Shown here: piece after piece, positions 47,071 through 55,426 of the stretch
Layout of the letters: each line of letters opens with the position of its first letter
Numbering within the stretch: the first letter of the stretch is position 1
Assembly: GCF_000615975.1 (NCBI RefSeq)
Contig: NZ_BAMP01000022.1
Span: 1-55,426, forward strand
From: Nitratireductor aquibiodomus NL21 = JCM 21793
GTDB lineage: Bacteria; Pseudomonadota; Alphaproteobacteria; Rhizobiales; Rhizobiaceae
DNA length: 55,426 nt
Direction of reading: 5' to 3'
Program-made: the position numbers and the translations under genes
The notes under the pieces: generated by a model
The model's input: only the letters and a program-made list of their open reading frames with translations
The model's database searches: none
What the model was told of the DNA's origin: nothing

Positions 47071-48937
47071 GACCGTATCCGCCGAAGGCTCCACCTTCCA
47101 GACCCTTCGCAATCTGTGGCCCTATATGTGGCCATCCGACCGGATCGACCTGAAGCGGCGTGTCGTCATCGCCGCCTTCTTCCTGGTGCTTGCCAAGGTC
47201 ATCCTCGTTTTTGTCCCATATTTCTACAAATGGGCGACCAATGCCCTTTCTGGGGAGGGGGAGGCGCCGGGCTTCCTGCCGGCCATGCTGGCCGGTCCGA
47301 TCGTGCTCGTCGTGGCCTATAATGTCGTGCGTGTGGTCCAGCTCGGTTTCAACCAGTTGCGCGACGCACTCTTTGCCAGTGTCGGGCAGCACGCCGTGCG
47401 CCAGCTCGCTCACCGCACCTTCGTCCACATGCATCAGCTTTCGCTGCGCTTCCATCTGGAGCGCCGCACGGGGGGGCTTTCGCGCATCATCGAGCGCGGC
47501 ACCAAGGGGATCGACACGATCGTTCGCTTCACGATCCTGAACTCGATCCCCACCGTTCTGGAATTCTTCCTCGCCGCCGGCATTTTCGCCTTCGCCTATG
47601 GCTGGATCTATGTGGCAATTGTCGCCGTCACGGTATGGCTCTACACTTGGTTCACGATCCGGGCGAGTGACTGGCGCATCGGCATTCGCCGGCAGATGAA
47701 CGATTCCGATACGGACGCCAACACCAAGGCCATCGATTCCCTGCTCAATTTCGAAACGGTCAAATATTTCAACAACGAAGCCATGGAAGCACGGCGTTTC
47801 GATCGCTCCATGGCGCGTTACGAAGACGCGGCAACTCGCACCTGGACATCGCTCGGCTGGCTCAATTTCGGACAGGGAGTCATTCTGGGGCTTGGCATGA
47901 CCGCCGCCATGGGGCTGTCCGCCTATGAAGTGATGCGCGGCACGCAGACGGTGGGCGATTTCGTCTTCATCAATGCCATGCTGATGCAGCTTTCCATCCC
48001 GCTGAATTTCATCGGCTTTGTCTATCGCGAAATCCGCCAGGGCCTGACCGACATCGAACAGATGTTCGACCTGCTCGACGTTCGCGCCGAGGTCACCGAC
48101 AGGCCTGATGCAAAGATACTGACCGTCGATAAGGGCAATGTTCGCTTCGAGAATGTGCGCTTTTCCTATGATCCCGAGAGGCCGATCCTGAAGGGCATCA
48201 GTTTCGAGATCCCGGCAGGCAGGACCGTTGCCGTGGTTGGTCCCTCCGGCGCCGGAAAATCCACCATCTCGCGCCTTCTTTTCCGCTTCTACGATGCCCA
48301 GAATGGCGAGATCACCATAGACGGGCAGAACGTGAAGGACGTGACGCAGGAGAGCCTGCGTGCGGCCATCGGCATGGTGCCGCAGGACACGGTGCTCTTC
48401 AACGACACCATCGCTTATAACATCCGCTATGGCAGGCCCGACGCAAGCGATGAGGAGGTGCGCAGCGCGGCCGAGATGGCACAGATCGGCCCCTTCATCG
48501 AGAGCCTGCCGGAAGGCTATGGAACGATGGTGGGCGAGCGCGGGCTCAAGCTCTCCGGCGGTGAAAAACAGCGTGTCGCCATCGCCCGGACCATTCTCAA
48601 GGCCCCGCCCATTCTCTTGCTGGACGAGGCGACCTCGGCACTCGATACGCACACGGAGCAGGAAATCCAGGCAGCGCTCGACACGGTCAGCCGTGGCCGC
48701 ACCACGCTCGTCATCGCGCACCGCCTGTCCACCGTCATCAACGCCGATGAGATCATTGTGCTGAAAGGCGGGGAGATCGCCGAACGTGGCCGTCACCCCG
48801 AGCTTCTGGCTGCCGGCGGGCTCTATGCGGAGATGTGGAGCCGTCAGCGTGAAGCCACCGAGGCCGAAGAGCGGCTGCGCAAGGCGCGTGAAACGGATGA
48901 AATGGGCGTGGTGGTGCGCCGCCAGCCGGCCTATTGA
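47060..48937 (+). CDS. ABC exporter, Atm1/HMT1 family (fused membrane and ATPase)
   Basis: A 625-residue half-transporter that should work as a homodimer. The membrane domain (about 25-320, six segments) has the Atm1-type AHRTFVHMHQLSLRFHLERR and SLLNFETVKYFNNE. The ATPase has Walker A GPSGAGKST, Q-loop MVPQDTVLFNDT, signature LSGGEKQRVA and Walker B ILLLDEATSALD, with H-loop AHRLS. Bacterial Atm1 proteins export glutathione-metal or glutathione-sulfur compounds. Placement directly behind a Cys-rich ArsR gene suggests metal-induced export, which is inference. The ATG at 47060 overlaps arsR. Confidence 0.95.
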   Translation: MTNKTVSAEGSTFQTLRNLWPYMWPSDRIDLKRRVVIAAFFLVLAKVILVFVPYFYKWATNALSGEGEAPGFLPAMLAGPIVLVVAYNVVRVVQLGFNQLRDALFASVGQHAVRQLAHRTFVHMHQLSLRFHLERRTGGLSRIIERGTKGIDTIVRFTILNSIPTVLEFFLAAGIFAFAYGWIYVAIVAVTVWLYTWFTIRASDWRIGIRRQMNDSDTDANTKAIDSLLNFETVKYFNNEAMEARRFDRSMARYEDAATRTWTSLGWLNFGQGVILGLGMTAAMGLSAYEVMRGTQTVGDFVFINAMLMQLSIPLNFIGFVYREIRQGLTDIEQMFDLLDVRAEVTDRPDAKILTVDKGNVRFENVRFSYDPERPILKGISFEIPAGRTVAVVGPSGAGKSTISRLLFRFYDAQNGEITIDGQNVKDVTQESLRAAIGMVPQDTVLFNDTIAYNIRYGRPDASDEEVRSAAEMAQIGPFIESLPEGYGTMVGERGLKLSGGEKQRVAIARTILKAPPILLLDEATSALDTHTEQEIQAALDTVSRGRTTLVIAHRLSTVINADEIIVLKGGEIAERGRHPELLAAGGLYAEMWSRQREATEAEERLRKARETDEMGVVVRRQPAY

Positions 48938-49090
48938 CGGGCGTCACGGCTCCCTCCCTGAACCACTTCATGGGCTTTGTGACGGCACGCAGGTGTTGGA
49001 AACGAGCCGGCAGCCCGGTTGATGCGTTGCGGGAGAACCCGGATTCCGTTACCAAGGCGGCACATTCATTCGATTTGAAAGTGGCCGCCG

Positions 49091-49788
49091 ATGAGCCTGA
49101 TTGACACGATCCGCAACACGCTGGTGCCGATCCACCGCGAAGGGTATCCCTTTATTGCGGCTTTCGCCGGCGCAACCATTGTCCTGGGGCTGATCTCGGG
49201 GCCGCTGTTCTGGATCGGCCTGATCCTCACGGCCTGGTGCGTCTATTTCTACCGCGATCCCGAGCGCGTAACCCCCGTCGACGACAATCTGGTGATTGCG
49301 CCGGCCGATGGCGTCGTGTCCTTCGTTGGCCCCGCCGTGCCGCCGGCAGAGCTTGGCATGGGCGAGGGGGAGATGACCCGCATCTCCGTTTTCATGAATG
49401 TCTTCTCCTGCCACATCAACCGTGCGCCGGTGCGGGGCCGCATTTCTCTGATCGAGCATCGGCCGGGCCGGTTTCTCAACGCCGAACTCGACAAGGCGAG
49501 CAGCGAGAACGAGCGCAATGGCCTCGTGATCGAGAGCCCGCACGGCCCTGTTCCGGTGGTGCAGATCGCCGGGCTCGTGGCGAGGCGCATCGTCTGCTGG
49601 GCTGAGGCGCCGGGCAGATCACCGTCGGCGAACGGTTCGGCCTGATCCGCTTCGGATCCCGTGTCGACGTTTACCTACCGGCAGGTGCTGTGCCACGGGT
49701 TGCGATCGGCCAGACCGCGGTTGGCGGCGAGACTGTCATTGCGGCTTTCGGGAGCGATCTGAAACAGCCCATCGTCAGGGTTTCCTGA
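49091..49788 (+). CDS. psd: Phosphatidylserine decarboxylase proenzyme, frameshifted near 49612
   Basis: With one G restored in the GGG run at 49612-49614, a 232-residue proenzyme results; it makes phosphatidylethanolamine after self-cleavage. The N-terminal part has [20 protein letters not shown] and [17 protein letters not shown] with the conserved His. The self-cleavage serine lies in [14 protein letters not shown], beyond the shift, so the uncorrected product would lack the pyruvoyl-forming site. The corrected stop overlaps the pssA start (TGATG), supporting the correction. Psd is normally indispensable, so a sequence error is likely. Membrane associated. Confidence 0.93.
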
Positions 49789-50612
49789 TGGCAGGGCCCT
49801 TTCCACCATTCGAGCCGCATGGCGGGGGCGGGCCCAAGCTCAGTGAAATTCCGCTGCGCATGCTGGTGCCGAACGTCATCACCGTTCTGGCCATTTGCGC
49901 CGGGCTTTCCGGGATTAGGCTTGCTTTCGAGCACCGCGTCGAGACGGCGGTCGTCATGGTCCTGATTGCCGCGTTTCTGGACGCGGTGGATGGTCGCGTT
50001 GCACGCATGCTCAAGGCCTCGTCGAAATTCGGCGCACAGATGGATTCGCTGGCCGACATCGTCAATTTCGGCGTCGCGCCGGCTCTGGTTCTTTATGCCT
50101 ATGTGCTCGATCAGGCGGGTGCGCTCGGCTGGATCGCCGCGCTTCTCTTCGCCATCGCCTGCTGCCTGCGGCTTGCACGCTTCAATGTCATGCTGGACGA
50201 TCCGGATCGTCCCGCCTGGCATACGGATTATTTCGTCGGCGTCCCCGCGCCGGCGGGAGCGGCACTGGTGCTCCTGCCGATCTATCTGGGCTTTCTTGGC
50301 ATTGCGCCGGACACCACCATGGCCTTTGCAGCTTCGGCCTATACGGTGCTGATCGGGTTTCTGCTGGTCAGCCGCCTGCCGGTTTATTCGGGGAAGAGTT
50401 CCGGTAGCCGGGTTCCGCGCGAATATGTTTTGCCGCTGATCCTGGGGCTGGCGCTCTACGTGCTTCTTCTGACCAGTTTCACCTGGATGACGCTTACGGT
50501 CTCAGCACTTGGCTATCTGGTCTTCCTTGTCTTCAGCATGCGCGCCTACGCACGCCGTGCGGAGCTGGAAGACAAAAAAGCGGCGGAAGAAGCCGGCGAA
50601 GAGCAGATATAA
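49788..50612 (+). CDS. pssA: CDP-diacylglycerol-serine O-phosphatidyltransferase
   Basis: A 274-residue membrane enzyme that makes phosphatidylserine, the substrate of Psd upstream. The CDP-alcohol phosphotransferase motif is DGRVARMLK then SSKFGAQMDSLAD, matching DGx2ARx8Gx3Dx3D with all metal-binding aspartates. About eight hydrophobic segments follow. The short acidic/basic C-terminus (EDKKAAEEAGEEQ) is cytoplasmic. Coupled to psd by TGATG overlap, so the two steps of phosphatidylethanolamine synthesis form one operon. Confidence 0.96.
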   Translation: MAGPFPPFEPHGGGGPKLSEIPLRMLVPNVITVLAICAGLSGIRLAFEHRVETAVVMVLIAAFLDAVDGRVARMLKASSKFGAQMDSLADIVNFGVAPALVLYAYVLDQAGALGWIAALLFAIACCLRLARFNVMLDDPDRPAWHTDYFVGVPAPAGAALVLLPIYLGFLGIAPDTTMAFAASAYTVLIGFLLVSRLPVYSGKSSGSRVPREYVLPLILGLALYVLLLTSFTWMTLTVSALGYLVFLVFSMRAYARRAELEDKKAAEEAGEEQI

Positions 50613-50622
50613 TCCGGTAAGA

Positions 50623-51288
50623 TCAGGTCTCGTTCGTCGGAGCCGGTGCGCCACGCACCTCGATCATCCGTCCAAACAGGGCTTCGGAAGCCCGCATGTC
50701 TTCCCGGCCCGAGCGCGCAATCAATGCCTCGATTGTCATCGGGGGCAGGGTGCGTACGTGGCGCGCGGGCACGAACCCGCGCCGTTCCATATAGACAGGA
50801 ACCACATGTGCCTCTGCCTTGAGCGCAATGCGCGCGACGGCACGAAACAGGCGAAATGCCTTGGTGTCCGGTTCGGTGTCGTCGGGCATATAGACGGCAA
50901 GCCGGCCATTGCCTCTGAGGCGGCGCACCAGCCGGCGGCTGACAAAAACATGGTGTGCGTTGAAGGCGATTGTCCGCGCGAGCGCGCGCCAGGGTTCGAG
51001 AAAGGGCGACTTTGCCGATGCTTCATCGAGAATGTGCAGCGTGTCGTCGGGCAGAAGAGCAAGCATCGTCGCCGGGTCGAGACCGGATTGATGCCACACG
51101 GCATAGATAACCGGTGTGTCGGCCTTTCGCGCCGCATCGACCTCACGGTCGCTTATGCGAAACAGAAGCTTTAGCGGCGCGTGCAGCGCTGCCTGATGAA
51201 AGCTGACGCCGCGCCGATACTGGACGATGCCTGCCATGACGGCCCAGACCGCCAGGACAAGCAGCACGAATTCGATGATCAGTATCAT
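50623..51288 (-). CDS. PlsC-like acyltransferase domain protein
   Basis: A 221-residue protein with an N-terminal membrane segment (about 2-22) and a phospholipid/glycerol acyltransferase domain. The HX4D catalytic motif appears as WHQSGLDP, and YMPDDTEPD takes the place of the second, glycerol-phosphate-binding motif. The C-terminal VVPVYMERRGF completes the fold. The short domain resembles the N-terminal part of Aas-type lysophospholipid acyltransferases. Convergent with pssA, so a role in phospholipid metabolism is plausible. The start at 51288 has GGGAGA upstream. Confidence 0.8.
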   Translation of the reverse strand: MILIIEFVLLVLAVWAVMAGIVQYRRGVSFHQAALHAPLKLLFRISDREVDAARKADTPVIYAVWHQSGLDPATMLALLPDDTLHILDEASAKSPFLEPWRALARTIAFNAHHVFVSRRLVRRLRGNGRLAVYMPDDTEPDTKAFRLFRAVARIALKAEAHVVPVYMERRGFVPARHVRTLPPMTIEALIARSGREDMRASEALFGRMIEVRGAPAPTNET

Positions 51289-51490
51289 GCCGCATCTCCC
51301 AATCGCCGGTTCTTCACCTGTCGGCAAAGTCCGGCATCAATCTCTACGTTCGGGTCAATTGCGTATCGAACGCTGTCCCTTCCGCAGCCCTTTCGGCGCG
51401 GCGTCTTCGTCCGCTGCCGCGTGGAAAGGTAACGAAAGCGTCCGGCAGGTCAATCGCGAAGTCTGGTCTGAAACCGAGCCTGTGTCCGCC

Positions 51491-52240
51491 TCACTGGGGC
51501 ATCTGGTAACGTGTAAAATGATTTTTCTTTACGTCGAAGATCAGGCCTGTTTCCGTCAATTCCGGGCTCGCAAGCGGCAGGATTTTGGCTGCCACTTCAG
51601 AAGGATGCGGCAACGTCGCGGGATCTTCGCCCGGCATGGCCTGCGCACGCATGGCTGTGCGGGTCGCGCCCGGGTTTACCGAGTTGACCCGTAGCGGCAT
51701 GTTCTTGGTCTCGTCGGCCCAGGAGCGCGCCATCGCCTCGACAGCCGCCTTGGAGGCCGCGTAGGGCCCCCAGAATGCCCGTGCGGAGTGTGCCGCCCCA
51801 GAGGACATCACGATCGCACGCCCCGCGTCCGAGGCGCGCAGCAGCGGGTCCACCGTCCGGATCAGCCGCCATGTGCCGGTGACATTGATGTTCATGACCT
51901 TTTCGAAGACCTTCGCCTCCACATGGCCAAGCGGCGCGATCACGCCGAGAATGCCCGCATTGGCGACCATGATGTCCAGCTTGCCCCAGCGCTCGTGAAT
52001 GGCGCCGCCAATCCGGTCGATACCGGCCATGTCGGTCAGGTCGAGCGGCACCAGCGTGGCCTCGCCGCCCGCAGTCTTGATCTCGTCGTCGAGCTCTTCA
52101 AGACCGCCGACAGTCCGCGCCACGGCGATGACATGCGCGCCGCAGGCTGCAAGCTCTTTTGCCAGAAAATAGCCAATGCCGCGGGATGCGCCGGTGACGA
52201 GAGCCAGTCGGCCTTTCAGGTCTGGTTTTTTATCTGTCAT
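51491..52240 (-). CDS. Short-chain dehydrogenase/reductase
   Basis: A 249-residue classical SDR. The cofactor motif is LVTGASRGIGYFLA, the NNAG-equivalent is VANAGILG and the catalytic set is S (VMSSGAAHS), Y and K (GPYAASKAAV) with N in MNINVTG. The arginine in TGASRG and following residues suggest NADP preference. Substrate unknown. The ATG at 52240 overlaps the purF stop by 4 bp, and this purF-SDR pairing is usual in rhizobia. Last gene of the cvpA-purF-SDR run. Confidence 0.94.
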   Translation of the reverse strand: MTDKKPDLKGRLALVTGASRGIGYFLAKELAACGAHVIAVARTVGGLEELDDEIKTAGGEATLVPLDLTDMAGIDRIGGAIHERWGKLDIMVANAGILGVIAPLGHVEAKVFEKVMNINVTGTWRLIRTVDPLLRASDAGRAIVMSSGAAHSARAFWGPYAASKAAVEAMARSWADETKNMPLRVNSVNPGATRTAMRAQAMPGEDPATLPHPSEVAAKILPLASPELTETGLIFDVKKNHFTRYQMPQ

Positions 52241-53712
52241 TGACCGCCTGCTGCGAGAAGGGAAAGCGTGCGCACATTGTCTGTGCTGTCGTGATCGGTC
52301 AACCGCGTGGGGTAGTCCTTGGTGAAGCAGGCATCGCAATATTGCGGCCGCTCGGCATTGCGCGCTGCCTCTCCGACCGCGCGGTAGAGCCCGTCAATGG
52401 TCAGGAAGGCAAGCGAATCGACCCGGATGAAGTCGGCCATCTCCTCGACAGACATGCGCGAGGCGAGAAGTTTGGCCGCTTCCGGCGTGTCGACGCCGTA
52501 GAAGCAGGGCGAACGCGTGGGCGGCGATGCGATGCGCATGTGCACTTCGGCCGCGCCAGCATCGCGCACCATCTGCACGATCTTCTGGCTCGTGGTACCG
52601 CGCACGATGGAATCATCCACCAGCACAACCCGCTTACCCTCGATGCATCGGCGGTTTGCATTGTGCTTCAGTTTCACGCCCATATGGCGGATGGAATCGG
52701 TCGGCTGAATGAAGGTGCGTCCGACATAGTGGTTGCGGATGATGCCGAGTTCGAAGGGAAGGCCGGCTGCCTGCGCATAACCGATGGCGGCAGGTGTTCC
52801 TGAATCCGGCACCGGCACGACAATATCGGCCTCCACCGGCATTTCACGCGCCAGCTCCGCGCCGATTTCCTTGCGCACGTCGTAGACATTGCGTCCCTCG
52901 ACCAGGGAATCCGGCCGCGCGAAATAGACATACTCGAAGATGCAGAAGCGCGGCTTCTCCTTGTTTTCAAAGGGGAAGAAACTCTCGATGCCCTTTTCGG
53001 TCACGACCACCATCTCGCCCGGCTTCAAATCACGCACGAAGCGGGCGCCGATGATGTCGAGCGCGCAGGTCTCCGAGGCCAGGATGTACGCGCCGTCGAG
53101 ATCGCCCAGAACCAGCGGGCGGATGCCCAGCGGATCGCGGCATCCGATCATCTTTTTCGAGGTAAGAGCGACAATCGAGAAGGCACCCTCGATCTGCCGC
53201 ACCGCCTCAATGAAGCGCGTATTGGTGTCGCGTTCCTTGCTGGTGGCGACAAGGTGCAGGACCGTCTCCGTATCGGAGGTGGACGAGAAGATCGCCCCTT
53301 CCTTCTGCAGCTTGCGCTGCACGGTCATGGCATTGGTGATGTTGCCATTGTGGGCGATGGCAAGACCGCCGTCCGACAATTCGGCAAAGAAGGGCTGGAC
53401 GTTGCGCAGGCCCGAGCCGCCGGTCGTTGCATAGCGCGTATGGCCGATGGCGCGGCTGCCGCTCAGGCGGTCCAGGACCGACTGTTTGGTAAACGTATCG
53501 CCGATCAGGCCGATATGGCGCTCCACATGGAACTGGGTGCCGTCGAAGGAGACGATGCCGGCCGCTTCCTGTCCGCGGTGCTGCAAGGCGTGCAGGCCAA
53601 GCGTTACGATGGCTGCGGCGTCACTGCGTCCGAAAATGCCGAACACGCCGCATTCATCGTGAAAATGGTCGTCCGCTTCGCCTGCGAGAGGCAAATTGTC
53701 TTCCAGTGCCAT
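52237..53712 (-). CDS. purF: Amidophosphoribosyltransferase
   Basis: A 491-residue glutamine PRPP amidotransferase, first step of purine synthesis. The N-terminal Ntn-hydrolase domain starts at Cys21 in DECGVFGIFG, which becomes the nucleophile after propeptide removal. The PRPP loop is VVLVDDSIVRGTTSQKIV. Cysteines such as those in QYCDACF may belong to the Fe-S cluster of this enzyme class. ATG 53712 is preferred since GGGCGG lies upstream; ATG 53730 would add six residues without a ribosome binding site. It lies 42 bp after cvpA, on the same strand. Confidence 0.96.
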   Translation of the reverse strand: MALEDNLPLAGEADDHFHDECGVFGIFGRSDAAAIVTLGLHALQHRGQEAAGIVSFDGTQFHVERHIGLIGDTFTKQSVLDRLSGSRAIGHTRYATTGGSGLRNVQPFFAELSDGGLAIAHNGNITNAMTVQRKLQKEGAIFSSTSDTETVLHLVATSKERDTNTRFIEAVRQIEGAFSIVALTSKKMIGCRDPLGIRPLVLGDLDGAYILASETCALDIIGARFVRDLKPGEMVVVTEKGIESFFPFENKEKPRFCIFEYVYFARPDSLVEGRNVYDVRKEIGAELAREMPVEADIVVPVPDSGTPAAIGYAQAAGLPFELGIIRNHYVGRTFIQPTDSIRHMGVKLKHNANRRCIEGKRVVLVDDSIVRGTTSQKIVQMVRDAGAAEVHMRIASPPTRSPCFYGVDTPEAAKLLASRMSVEEMADFIRVDSLAFLTIDGLYRAVGEAARNAERPQYCDACFTKDYPTRLTDHDSTDNVRTLSLLAAGGQ

Positions 53713-53754
53713 TTCTGGCCGCCCTTTCATTGTGACACAGACGGCCCGCGACCG

Positions 53755-54294
53755 TCAGTTTGCGGTTTCGCCCTCGCCGGATGCGCCATTGGTGAGGCGA
53801 TCGAAAACCGTATTGTCCGGATCGTCCGGAAGCATGGCCTGGATCCACTGACCCACGCCATCCAGCAATGGCCGGGATTTGGCTTCCGCAACCCAGCTCG
53901 GCGGGTTCGCACCCATCAGCCAGTTGAGAAACAGAAGCGCAACCGCCACCACCAGAATACCGCGTGCGGCACCGTAGAGGAAGCCAAGTGTGCGGTCGAG
54001 CGCGCCAATGCGCGAATCGATGATGAAGTCCGCGATCTTCATCGTGATGATCGTCACCACGATCAGTGCCACGAGGAAGACGGCTGCTGCCGCGACGGCC
54101 AGGGCCAGCATGTCATTGCTGATATAGGGCTTCACATAGGGCAGAACCAGTGGATGAAAATAATAGGCCGCCACCGCAGCCGCCGCCCACGAAGCGATCG
54201 ACAGCACCTCGCGCGAGAAACCGCGCACCATGGCCAGCATGGCCGAAACGAGCGTGAAGCCGACAAGAATTCCGTCAAGCAACGTGATTGGCAT
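53755..54294 (-). CDS. cvpA: CvpA family membrane protein
   Basis: A 179-residue inner-membrane protein with about four segments. LLDGILVGFTLVSAMLAMVR, GFSREVLSIASW and DRTLGFLYGAARGILVVAVA are the CvpA family signatures. CvpA is needed for colicin V production in E. coli and affects envelope stress tolerance; its molecular activity is not established. The upstream position relative to purF is widely conserved. AAGGAG precedes the ATG at 54294; a GTG at 54300 is an alternative. Confidence 0.94.
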   Translation of the reverse strand: MPITLLDGILVGFTLVSAMLAMVRGFSREVLSIASWAAAAVAAYYFHPLVLPYVKPYISNDMLALAVAAAAVFLVALIVVTIITMKIADFIIDSRIGALDRTLGFLYGAARGILVVAVALLFLNWLMGANPPSWVAEAKSRPLLDGVGQWIQAMLPDDPDNTVFDRLTNGASGEGETAN

Positions 54295-54381
54295 TGTCAC
54301 CCCTACTCCTTTGGCAGTTAGGATGCCCCCGCAAGGTCATGTTCTTTATCTTCCGGGCCACTGTGCCGCCAATCGATTTAT

Positions 54382-55426
<1,045 letters not shown>

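Noticed and set aside
46673..48796. Open frame of about 707 codons on the minus strand
   Set aside because: Antisense to arsR and the ABC exporter, which carry all expected motifs; no recognisable protein in the antisense frame.
53254..54321. Open frame of 355 codons on the plus strand
   Set aside because: Antisense to purF and cvpA, both clearly real.

Overview
The window reads as a chromosomal segment of a GC-rich alphaproteobacterium of the order Hyphomicrobiales (Rhizobiales), probably in the Phyllobacteriaceae neighbourhood (Mesorhizobium/Nitratireductor/Aquamicrobium-like). This is inferred from gene content and order: a Porin_2-type porin, a single long RelA/SpoT protein next to rpoZ, the run DUF2062-acpS-lepB-rnc-era-recO, cvpA-purF-SDR beside radA, psd-pssA, and a rhizobial-type intergenic palindrome after a VOC gene. 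No rRNA, tRNA or CRISPR array was recognised.

Layout. 1-5.8 kb is an accessory region: a DUF736 gene, a FitAB/VapBC-like toxin-antitoxin pair, a small membrane protein, a large ParB-like protein broken by two frameshifts, a small helix-turn-helix protein and a DUF6429 protein. Two near-identical 78-bp direct repeats lie at its left edge and beside parB. 5.9-8.6 kb holds a porin and a lone tyrosine recombinase. From 8.6 kb on the content is mainly core: alpha/beta hydrolase, lytic transglycosylase divergent from dapA-smpB, NYN protein-uracil DNA glycosylase, rpoZ-rsh, a His/Cys-rich exported protein with a TIGR04325 methyltransferase, then DUF2062-acpS-lepB-rnc-era-recO (19.6-23.9 kb).

24-34.6 kb holds an MFS transporter, an ECF sigma/anti-sigma pair, two paralogous small MscS channels bracketing a GNAT + RimK-like ATP-grasp operon, ygfZ-HD phosphohydrolase, TIGR02301 and other exported proteins, and a NUDIX hydrolase. 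34.6-44.2 kb holds a DUF2799 lipoprotein, a SRAP protein, an FAD oxidoreductase, cysS-VOC, GFA-pip-cimA and rarD. 44.4-55.4 kb holds LOG, a LysM protein, ArsR-Atm1-type ABC exporter, psd-pssA, a PlsC-like acyltransferase, cvpA-purF-SDR and a 5'-truncated radA.

Two things stand out. First, eight genes, including the normally essential rnc, era, psd and rsh, are interrupted by single-base losses (nine in total), each explainable as one base dropped from a short homopolymer. The most economical reading is systematic undercalling in the source sequence, so these genes are probably intact in the organism. Second, several regulatory or functional arrangements deserve follow-up: a cysteine-containing 14-codon, apparently leaderless uORF between a good promoter and cysS; a perfect 17-bp inverted repeat over the arsR translation start; the MscS/GNAT/ATP-grasp/MscS cassette; and a two-copy intergenic repeat near slt and smpB.
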